Assembly (NCBI GenBank): GCA_002381695.1
Contig: DFXM01000025.1
Span: 53,941-60,055, forward strand
Source of the DNA: Clostridium sp. UBA4108
GTDB lineage: Bacteria > Bacillota > Clostridia > Clostridiales > Clostridiaceae
Length of the DNA: 6,115 nt
Direction: 5' to 3'
Made by a program: the position numbers and the translations under genes
Shown here: positions 1 to 5,249 of the stretch, piece after piece
Layout of the letters: every line of letters starts with the position of its first letter
Position numbering within the stretch: the first letter of the stretch is position 1
The notes under the pieces: model-generated
Databases searched by the model: none
What the model was told of the DNA's origin: nothing
What the model saw: the letters and a program-made list of their open reading frames with translations, nothing else

Positions 1-68
1 TTTCGAAACGGTTTGTGAGTAATAATATATAGTTCATTATCAACACTATCTTAAAACAAATCGTAAGA

Positions 69-116
69 TAAAAAAGAACTAGGACATATTATTAAAATAT
101 AATAGTATGTCCTAGT
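69..116 (-). terminator. Rho-independent terminator of the leftward gene block
   Basis: Seen directly: arms at 79-93 and 101-115 pair over 15 positions with one G-U type mismatch, plus an extra A-T pair at 78/116, around a 7-base loop. Read on the minus strand, the hairpin is followed by TTCTTTTTTA (69-78). It lies 15 bases past the stop codon of the histidine kinase gene. The position and the U-tract fit the end of the transcript covering the kinase and the genes upstream of it. Confidence 0.85.
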
Positions 117-131
117 AATTGAGTGTAACAC

Positions 132-1043
132 TTAGTAGCACTTTATATTCCACTTACAATAGATATGTAATAAATCATCCTTAAGCTCTCCATATATCTC
201 TCCACCCATCTTTTCCATAAGACTTTTTGAAATAGATAATCCTAACCCTGTATTTTCATTGCTTGGATTTCTAGATTTATCACTTATGTAAAATTTATTA
301 AACATTAAATCTACATCATTATCAGTGAGATTAGTGGCTGAGTTAATTATTGCTATTACTGCTTTATTATCTTCTACACTAAGTTTTATAGTTACATTTT
401 CTTTACCATGCTTTAATATATTAACTATAAGATTTTCTAATATCCTCTTTATAGCAGATTTATCACCAATTATTATAATATCTTCCTTAGATAAATCTAT
501 GGTTGGAATTATAGCTTTATCCATGAAGCTATCATAAAATGCTGCAAGTTCATCACATAGAATATTATTTAAATGTATATATTCAAATTTCAATTCATAG
601 TCTGGAGACTCAACAACAGATAGAATAAAAAAATCATTTAATAATTTTTGAAGATCTCGAGCTTTAGCTTCTGCTACACGGAGGTATTCAACTTTCTTCT
701 CTTCTGGCAAAGAATTATTTTTTAGCATTTGAAGGAATCCTAAAACTGATGTAAGGGGGGTCCTTAAATCATGAGCTATATTAGCAATGGTTTTCTTAAG
801 TTCATTGTCGGATTGCTTCTGTTTTACTTGTAACTTATTTAGTAGATCTATGTGTGTATTAATACTCTTTCCTAAGGACTCAATTTCATTATTAAGTAAA
901 TTCATATCTATTTTTTTACGTGTTTTTAAACTATTATAATCATTTAATTGGTTTGTAATATTTCTGAGCTCTCTTTTTATAAGAACTAAATGGGTAAGTA
1001 AAACTAGGATAGTAATAAAAAATATTACCGCCAAATAACCCAT
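132..1043 (-). CDS. Sensor histidine kinase of a peptide-antibiotic type two-component system
   Basis: Membrane-bound HisKA/HATPase_c kinase expected to phosphorylate the response regulator encoded at 2925-3617. From the ATG at 1043 the protein has 303 residues. There is one hydrophobic helix at about 3-22, a charged linker, then the H box AHDLRTPL with His91 as the phosphorylated residue. The N box ENLIVNILKHG (Asn204, Asn208), the F box MFNKFY (about 247-252) and the G2 box NTGLGLSIS (about 264-272) follow. The usual DxGxG G1 box is replaced by INSATNL, a form I recall from kinases paired with lantibiotic and bacitracin transporters. No extracytoplasmic sensor domain is present, so the cue is probably read in the membrane or through a partner. 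A GTG at 1052 would add three residues, but AGGGGTGA (1048-1055) sits at the right distance for the ATG. The gene starts 17 bases after the permease stop, so the two are co-transcribed. Confidence 0.9.
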   Translation of the reverse strand: MGYLAVIFFITILVLLTHLVLIKRELRNITNQLNDYNSLKTRKKIDMNLLNNEIESLGKSINTHIDLLNKLQVKQKQSDNELKKTIANIAHDLRTPLTSVLGFLQMLKNNSLPEEKKVEYLRVAEAKARDLQKLLNDFFILSVVESPDYELKFEYIHLNNILCDELAAFYDSFMDKAIIPTIDLSKEDIIIIGDKSAIKRILENLIVNILKHGKENVTIKLSVEDNKAVIAIINSATNLTDNDVDLMFNKFYISDKSRNPSNENTGLGLSISKSLMEKMGGEIYGELKDDLLHIYCKWNIKCY

Positions 1044-1060
1044 TCTACTCACCCCTCTTA

Positions 1061-1861
1061 TTATTTAATATCTTGATTAGTAACTGTTATACATCCAAGT
1101 ATGGTGGTTGAGAAAATTATTATTATAGAATTTATTAAAAAAGAAGTCAAAGGCGTATTAAAGGAAGGAGAACTACATAGGTCCATTAGCATAAGTATAG
1201 GAACTTTATTTATAATCTTACTGCTACCAATAAATATTAAGGTCATCGATAAAACTGATAAATTTAAAATACCTAGCCCTATAACAATACCTTTACTTTT
1301 ACTAATTGTAGCAAGAAAAACATAAAAGCTTGTCATAGCAAACAGTATTATAAGCCATACTGGAATAATTTTAATTATAAGAAGTAGCTCTTCTTCTAAT
1401 ATTTTATTTTGAGGATAAAATATTATACTCCACAAAATGAATGGAATTACTAAGGTAAGTACAGCCATAAAAAGGATTGCTATAAATATGGAGATTAAAT
1501 TGGATATATAAATTCTACATCTATCATGTCCAGAGGATATTGAGTTCTTCAATATTCCACAATCATACTTTGCTATAACTACATTTCCTACTAGAAATAA
1601 CGTAATTAGGTATATTATAAATGTAAAGCCAAGGGAAGAAGTAAATAAATCAAGGTACCAATTAGTTAATGATGGACTTTTAATGTGAAAACCATAATCC
1701 TTATTATCTATAGCTATGCTAATCAGAGATAATCCTCTACCTAAAATTGAAAATCCAATTATTGAGATAATCATAAATACTAACAATATAATTATAGATT
1801 TTCTAAAAGTCTTACTTTTTTTTAATCTAAATAGATCAGATCTTATTAAATTAATCATCAT
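1061..1861 (-). CDS. ABC-2 type permease, antibiotic-resistance transporter subunit
   Basis: Integral membrane partner of the ATPase at 1851-2774; together they should form a peptide or antibiotic efflux/immunity transporter. The 266 residues show about six hydrophobic segments (near 22-40, 75-97, 118-147, 161-184, 190-212 and 238-258). The cytoplasmic segment YDCGILKNSISSGHDRCRIY (99-118) matches the pattern 'Y-D-x-G-x-L-K-N-x-x-S-x-G-x-x-R' typical of BcrB/LanE/LanG-like ABC-2 permeases. The start codons overlap the end of the ATPase gene by 11 bases: ATGATG shares bases with its last two Asp codons and stop. The Shine-Dalgarno GGGAGGTAAGA lies inside the ATPase gene, so translation is probably coupled. 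Either Met1 (1861) or Met2 (1858) could be used. The substrate cannot be told from sequence; nisin-like lantibiotics, bacitracin or host defence peptides are the family's usual ones. Confidence 0.88.
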   Translation of the reverse strand: MMINLIRSDLFRLKKSKTFRKSIIILLVFMIISIIGFSILGRGLSLISIAIDNKDYGFHIKSPSLTNWYLDLFTSSLGFTFIIYLITLFLVGNVVIAKYDCGILKNSISSGHDRCRIYISNLISIFIAILFMAVLTLVIPFILWSIIFYPQNKILEEELLLIIKIIPVWLIILFAMTSFYVFLATISKSKGIVIGLGILNLSVLSMTLIFIGSSKIINKVPILMLMDLCSSPSFNTPLTSFLINSIIIIFSTTILGCITVTNQDIK

Positions 1862-2774
1862 TCTTACCTCCCATCGAGTTCATAAAATAATTTTCCAGCT
1901 CATTACCCTTAACTGATATTTGTTCAATTATAATATTTTCCTTAACAAGAGCTTGAGAAACTATGCCTGGGTCATCTATATATTCATAAATATTTATATA
2001 GTTAGTAGGTGAAACCTTATAATTTCTAGTTTTAAGTATATTCTCCATAACCCAAACTCCTCTATCTGTATCATTAACCTTTATTTCTAAAAATTTATTA
2101 CATTTTTCATCAAGTTCTACTTGGGTTATTTCTTCAACTAATCTACCATCATTAATAATTCCGTAACAGTTGGCTAGTTGGTGTACTTCACTTAACACAT
2201 GGCTGGATATTAGTATTGTTACATTATTTTCTCTATTTAACCTTTCTAAAAGATTTCTTACTTCTAATGCGCCTATAGGATCTAAGCCATTAGTGGGCTC
2301 ATCTAATATGAGAAAATCTGGATCTCCAAGCAGAGCCATAGCTAATCCTAAGCGTTGCTTCATGCCTAGAGAAAAGTCTTTAACCTTCTTTTCTCTCATA
2401 TCACCTAATCCCAGCAAGTCCAACTTTTCTTTAATACATTCACGACCTGGAATTCCTTTTTGAATCCTTAAGAATTCCATATTATCGTAGGCAGTCATAT
2501 CTGGATAAAATGCTGGAGTTTCAATTAGTGTACCCATTCTTTTCCTAGCATTAAATATTTCGTGAGATGTATCAATTCCATAGAGCTCAACATTGCCTCC
2601 TGTAATATTAGTTAATCCCGTGATTAGTCTCATTAAGGTGGTTTTTCCAGCGCCATTTTTACCTATAAGACCATAAATATCCCCTTCTCTAATATGCATG
2701 GACACCTTATCAACGGCACAATGGGTCTTATATATTTTGCTTAACCTATTAGTTCTTAAGACATAATTGCACAT
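1851..2774 (-). CDS. ABC transporter ATPase, BcrA/LanF type
   Basis: Energises the permease at 1061-1861 by ATP hydrolysis on the cytoplasmic face. The 307 residues contain Walker A GKNGAGKTT (38-46), the signature SLGMKQ (135-140) in place of canonical LSGGQ, Walker B FLILDEP (154-160, with Asp158 and Glu159), a D-loop GLD and the switch His192 (SSH). The Q-loop glutamine is replaced by Glu85 in LIETPAFYP. This 'E-loop' is described for lantibiotic immunity ATPases of the LanF group and also suits BcrA-like proteins. About 90 residues after the nucleotide-binding core form a C-terminal accessory region without a motif I recognise. The ATG has a strong AAGGAGAG site six bases upstream. The gene is separated from the response regulator gene by 150 bases that may hold its own promoter. 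Confidence 0.93.
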   Translation of the reverse strand: MCNYVLRTNRLSKIYKTHCAVDKVSMHIREGDIYGLIGKNGAGKTTLMRLITGLTNITGGNVELYGIDTSHEIFNARKRMGTLIETPAFYPDMTAYDNMEFLRIQKGIPGRECIKEKLDLLGLGDMREKKVKDFSLGMKQRLGLAMALLGDPDFLILDEPTNGLDPIGALEVRNLLERLNRENNVTILISSHVLSEVHQLANCYGIINDGRLVEEITQVELDEKCNKFLEIKVNDTDRGVWVMENILKTRNYKVSPTNYINIYEYIDDPGIVSQALVKENIIIEQISVKGNELENYFMNSMGGKNDD

Positions 2775-2806
2775 TTGTTACTCTCCTTTCCATATGGTTT
2801 AATATA

Positions 2807-2867
2807 AGTATAAAAGCTAACTTCTAATTAACCATAAAGAAATTCCTAAGAAAGTCTTAAGTCTTAA
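2807..2867 (-). promoter_or_regulatory. Possible regulated promoter of the ABC transporter genes with tandem heptamer
   Basis: The 150-base gap 2775-2924 holds two adjacent identical heptamers, GTCTTAA at 2854-2860 and 2861-2867 (TTAAGAC TTAAGAC on the minus strand). Downstream on the minus strand is a -10-like TATACT (2807-2812), about 33 bases before the ATG, with no good -35. Tandem repeats upstream of a weak -35 are the usual layout for activation by an OmpR-family regulator, and such a regulator is encoded next door. Here the repeats would lie roughly 50-65 bases upstream of the start point. This is inference from layout only. Confidence 0.4.
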
Positions 2868-2924
2868 AATTTAACATCAATATATTTATTTAACATTCAT
2901 TCTAAAGGATTCTCAGATAGAACC

Positions 2925-3617
2925 TTAACTTAATTTATACCCTATTCCCCACACCGTTTGTATATAATCCTGCTTCACGCCGCATTTAGCTAATTTATTT
3001 CTAAGATTACTTATATGAACTGTGATGGTATTATCATCACACATATATTCAGTATCCCAAACACTTTCGAATAAATTAGCTTTTGAAAATACTTTTTTAG
3101 GATTTCTTATTAAGAGTTCAAGGATGTCAAATTCTCTGGTGGTTAGCAATACTTCTAGGTTATTTACAAATACCTGCCTATTGTCTATATTGAGGGAAAT
3201 TTCTTCAAAAGTTATAATTTTGTTTATATTATCCTTTGAGGCGAAGTCGACATATCTTCTTAAATTGCTTTGAATTCTAGCTAAAACTTCATCTATATCA
3301 AAAGGTTTGGTTATAAAGTCATCGGCTCCAGATCTAAGCATTTCTACTTTAATTCCCTTTTCCTCTTTAGCTGAAATAATTATTATAGGCATTTTTTTAT
3401 CTTTCCTTATATGAACTAAAAGTTCCTCTCCGGATTTCCCAGGTAGCATTAAATCTAATAAAATCATATGCCATTGGTGCTGTTCTAAATATATCAGTGC
3501 TTCCGTTCCGGAATATGCTGATTTTACTGTATATCCTTCATTAGATAACATTTCGTAAAGCAATTTATTTATATCATTATCATCTTCTACTACTAATATT
3601 TTAATATCTTTATTCAT
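2925..3617 (-). CDS. OmpR/PhoB-family response regulator
   Basis: DNA-binding regulator expected to be the partner of the kinase at 132-1043 and to control the transporter genes between them. The 230 residues comprise a receiver domain (about 5-118) with the acidic pocket Glu11/Asp12/Asp13, phosphoacceptor Asp55 in LLDLMLPG, Ser82 in ISAKE and Lys104 in TKPF. A winged-helix output domain (about 133-230) follows, with the recognition helix region around DDNTITVHISNLRNKL (194-209) and the closing wing WGIGYKLS. Length and layout are normal for the family. The ATG is preceded by GGAGAT at a suitable distance. It begins only 25 bases after the RHH coiled-coil gene, with no clear promoter or terminator between them, so read-through from that gene is likely. 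A private promoter inside the end of the upstream gene cannot be excluded. Confidence 0.95.
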   Translation of the reverse strand: MNKDIKILVVEDDNDINKLLYEMLSNEGYTVKSAYSGTEALIYLEQHQWHMILLDLMLPGKSGEELLVHIRKDKKMPIIIISAKEEKGIKVEMLRSGADDFITKPFDIDEVLARIQSNLRRYVDFASKDNINKIITFEEISLNIDNRQVFVNNLEVLLTTREFDILELLIRNPKKVFSKANLFESVWDTEYMCDDNTITVHISNLRNKLAKCGVKQDYIQTVWGIGYKLS

Positions 3618-3642
3618 ATCAAATCTCCATGATCATTATTTA

Positions 3643-4509
3643 TTATTTATTAGATTTCATAACAAGGTCATTTAATTTTATGTAAAGTTCCTCTTTCTCT
3701 TTTAATAATGTAGATATTCTATCTTCATATTGAGTTTTTAAATTCCATATTTCTTCCCTAAAATAGGTTTCTTTAGCTAAAGATTCCTTAGCTATTTTAA
3801 AATCAAGCTCTTCTTGTTTTTTTCTAAGTTCCTCATTATAGTTTTCCTCTAAGGAATCTATAGTAGCTTTAAAGTCTTTTTCTTTTTTCGAACTTTCATC
3901 CTGATTCAAAATTAATTGATTTTTAAGACTTTCATATGTACTTCTTATATTAGAAATTTCTTCTTTAAAGTTGATAATTTTTTCTTCCAATACCTTATTT
4001 TCCTCTTGGAAATCTTCAAAATTAGATAATTGACCTTGCAGCATTTCATTTTTGTCCTTAAGAAGTTTATTTAATTCTCCAACTTCTTTAGCTATATCCT
4101 TTTCTTTTTTTACTTCCTCTTTTAGTTTTGTAATTTCTTTATTACATTCTTCTAGTTGCTTTTTAAATTCCTTAAATTTATCTTCAACCTCTTGCTTTTC
4201 AGAAGATAATTTATTGAATAATTCTTCTTTACTAGTAAGGGCTTTTTTATATGTATTATCCACTTCTAAGGATTTAATTTTACTTTTCTCTAATAAGTTA
4301 ATATATATATCTAATACACGTTTAGTTATGCTTTGCAACTCATCTATATCATTTTGAGCATAATTAAAACTGTCCTTAGCATCGTTTAATTCATAGTGTT
4401 TAACCATAACTTCCATTAGATCTTTATTATTAATTCCCTGTTCTTGAGCCATTTTAAAGAATTTTTCTTTTAATTCCTCATTTATTCTAACGCTAAAAAT
4501 TGAATCCAT
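3643..4509 (-). CDS. Ribbon-helix-helix DNA-binding protein with long coiled coil
   Basis: I do not recognise a named family for this 288-residue protein, but its architecture is clear. Residues 4-43 look like a ribbon-helix-helix (CopG/Arc-type) DNA-binding domain: the strand IFSVRINEEL, helix LKEKFFKMAQEQG, a short turn, then helix NKDLMEVMVKHYEL. From about residue 55 to 286 the chain is almost purely charged heptad-like helix rich in Glu and Lys and with no prolines, so a very long coiled coil. No membrane segment or signal peptide is seen. A DNA-binding head on a long coiled-coil tail resembles KfrA, RacA and MatP by design, though not visibly by sequence. The ATG has AAGGAG seven bases upstream. 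An array of GTATAC-like boxes sits directly upstream and is the likely target, suggesting autoregulation. The gene leads into the response regulator gene 25 bases later. A role in DNA organisation, segregation or plain repression is inference. Confidence 0.8.
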   Translation of the reverse strand: MDSIFSVRINEELKEKFFKMAQEQGINNKDLMEVMVKHYELNDAKDSFNYAQNDIDELQSITKRVLDIYINLLEKSKIKSLEVDNTYKKALTSKEELFNKLSSEKQEVEDKFKEFKKQLEECNKEITKLKEEVKKEKDIAKEVGELNKLLKDKNEMLQGQLSNFEDFQEENKVLEEKIINFKEEISNIRSTYESLKNQLILNQDESSKKEKDFKATIDSLEENYNEELRKKQEELDFKIAKESLAKETYFREEIWNLKTQYEDRISTLLKEKEELYIKLNDLVMKSNK

Positions 4510-4557
4510 TCATATTCTCCTTTTTTAAACTTATAAAACTTAATTATTTACTTTCAT

Positions 4558-4566
4558 ATTATAACA
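4558..4566 (-). promoter_or_regulatory. Extended -10 promoter of the RHH coiled-coil gene
   Basis: Read on the minus strand the bases are TGTTATAAT, a perfect TATAAT with an upstream TGn extension. It lies about 49 bases before the ATG at 4509. No good -35 is seen at 17 bases; the place where it would be (about 4581-4586) touches the first GTATAC box. A protein bound to the array would therefore be well placed to block or alter this promoter. Confidence 0.65.
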
Positions 4567-4585
4567 TTTTTGGCTTTAAAAATCT

Positions 4586-4663
4586 GTATACATACTGTAA
4601 ATATAGTATACATTATGTATACATAGTATATAATATAGTATACATTGTAAACTTAAAGTATAC
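4586..4663. repeat. Helically phased array of eight GTATAC-like boxes (candidate RHH operator)
   Basis: Seen directly: boxes start at 4586, 4597, 4606, 4617, 4626, 4638, 4647 and 4658. Five are perfect palindromes GTATAC (4586, 4606, 4617, 4638, 4658); the others are GTAAAT, GTATAT and GTAAAC. Every G on the plus strand between 4586 and 4663 begins one of these boxes. Spacing is 11, 9, 11, 9, 12, 9 and 11 bases, averaging about 10.3, close to one DNA turn. The 14-base unit ATATAGTATACATT occurs exactly twice (4601-4614 and 4633-4646). A further 12-bp palindrome, ATTTTCGAAAAT, follows at 4669-4680. Face-aligned boxes suit cooperative binding of RHH dimers; ParR iterons and omega-repressor heptads are known examples of such arrays. 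Binding by the neighbouring RHH protein is inferred. Confidence 0.8.
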
Positions 4664-4706
4664 AATAAATTTTCGAAAATGAAATGTGTAATTTGAATAA
4701 AATAAT

Positions 4707-4746
4707 AGTACCATTCAATATAATAAAAGTTATATTGAATGGTGCT
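4707..4746. terminator. Perfect long hairpin, possible terminator (direction uncertain)
   Basis: Arms 4710-4723 and 4730-4743 pair perfectly over 14 bases around a 6-base loop, and 4707-4709 with 4744-4746 extend the stem to 17 pairs with one G-U. On the plus strand GTTTT follows; on the minus strand ATTATTTTATT follows, so neither side has an ideal U-tract. No intact gene ends into it from either side. It could separate the RHH promoter region from the rightward genes, or be a remnant of a lost neighbour. Confidence 0.45.
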
Positions 4747-4816
4747 GTTTTAAAGTAGTATATATGAAATTTAGATTTTGAAATTTGAAAAAATAAATAA
4801 AGGAGGGAATGTACCT

Positions 4817-4975
4817 TTGAAAATTTTTCAAAGATTTAAAATCCTAGAAAATGAGGAAGAGTACATATATCAATTTATAATAAAATTATAGAAATAAAAG
4901 ATAACCTAATAGATTTACAGATATTTTAATATATATGATGGTCAAAAAGAGGAAGGGTTAAAAATAGATGATTAA
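4817..4975 (+). pseudogene. Possible decayed small gene with good ribosome binding site
   Basis: A strong AGGAGGG (4801-4807) precedes a TTG at 4817 that opens a 24-codon frame, beginning MKIFQRFKILENEEEYIYQF and ending at TAG 4889-4891. Beyond that, a different frame reads on as IIEIKDNLIDLQIF up to 4926. The first frame then resumes as FNIYDGQKEEGLKIDD before TAA at 4973-4975. Two small indels would join these into one peptide of about 50 residues. The stretch could be a decayed gene, a short real peptide, or chance in AT-rich DNA. A 19-bp palindrome (4815-4833, CTTTGAAAA-T-TTTTCAAAG) covers the TTG and could hide it in the RNA or act as an operator. No function is proposed. Apart from this and the hairpin at 4707-4746, I see nothing else between 4680 and 5010. 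Confidence 0.25.
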
Positions 4976-5011
4976 TTTCCATAAGTTATTTATATCTTTT
5001 TTATAGAAAAC

Positions 5012-5020
5012 TGATATAAT
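5012..5020 (+). promoter_or_regulatory. Extended -10 promoter of the ArfA-like gene
   Basis: The bases TGATATAAT form a perfect TATAAT with a TGn extension, followed at once by a second TATAAT (5021-5026). The start point would fall near 5027, giving a leader of about 34 bases before the ATG at 5061. No convincing -35 is seen, as is common for extended -10 promoters. Confidence 0.65.
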
Positions 5021-5060
5021 TATAATATAAGATAAATTATTTTATATGGAAGGTGATTGT

Positions 5061-5234
5061 ATGGAAAAAATGGTATTAAAAGGCGGTTATGTTAGAACTA
5101 AAATTGAAGATATTCATGACTACCATCAAAAGGTGAATAGAGGTGCTGGAGTTGTAAAAGCTAAGAAAGGTAAAGGGTCTTATAATAGAAAGAAAAAACA
5201 CCAGAAATCAATGGATTACGGTTATTATCATTGA
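5061..5234 (+). CDS. ArfA-like alternative ribosome-rescue factor (candidate)
   Basis: Small basic protein of 57 residues. Residues 35-47 read KKGKGSYNRKKKH, matching the conserved KKGKGSYxRKxKH signature of ArfA. ArfA places this basic tail in the empty mRNA channel of a stalled ribosome and recruits release factor RF2 to free the peptide. The N-terminal half (MEKMVLKGGYVRTKIEDIHD) has no clear counterpart that I can align with certainty. The ATG at 5061 is chosen because AAGGTGAT (5050-5057) lies at the ideal distance; an in-frame ATG at 5046 has no ribosome binding site. Like arfA and Bacillus brfA, the gene has a strong hairpin at its 3' end: the stem starts at His47, the last motif residue, and its other arm contains the TGA. 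Cleavage in the stem would give a nonstop mRNA encoding a protein that still ends after the motif. The family call rests on the motif plus this layout; a different small basic RNA-binding protein is the alternative. Confidence 0.7.
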   Translation: MEKMVLKGGYVRTKIEDIHDYHQKVNRGAGVVKAKKGKGSYNRKKKHQKSMDYGYYH

Positions 5235-5249
5235 TTCTGGTGTTTTTTT
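5193..5249. terminator. Bidirectional terminator overlapping the ends of both convergent genes
   Basis: Arms 5198-5213 and 5229-5243 pair over 15 bases with a single bulged A, around a 15-base loop. A-run 5193-5198 and T-run 5243-5249 can lengthen the stem to about 20 pairs and provide a U-tract on either strand. On the plus strand it ends the ArfA-like gene, whose stop codon TGA (5232-5234) is inside the 3' arm. On the minus strand it follows the cyclophilin gene, whose stop (5248-5250) overlaps the T-run. The stem is long enough to be a possible RNase III substrate. Confidence 0.9.

Noticed and set aside
1..8. TTTCGAAA at the window edge, also present at 4671-4678
   Set aside because: A short palindrome in AT-rich DNA with no flanking similarity; no sign of a mobile element or attachment site pair.
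2170..2463. 97-codon open frame on the plus strand inside the ATPase gene
   Set aside because: It lies antisense to a fully convincing ABC ATPase, has no ribosome binding site of note and no recognisable motif.
2895..2924. Weak stem just after the response regulator stop
   Set aside because: Only about six pairs with a bulge and no proper U-tract, so not a supportable terminator.
4052..4357. 101-codon Ser/Leu-rich plus-strand frame
   Set aside because: It is the antisense shadow of the Glu/Lys-rich coiled coil, whose codons give Ser, Leu and Phe on the other strand.
4968..5007. 12-codon frame MINFHKLFISFL after GAGGAAGGG
   Set aside because: Spacing to the purine-rich stretch is loose, and it ends before the promoter of the next gene; most likely chance.
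5046..5060. Upstream ATG that would lengthen the ArfA-like protein by five residues
   Set aside because: It has no Shine-Dalgarno, and the site AAGGTGAT for the next ATG would lie within the extension.
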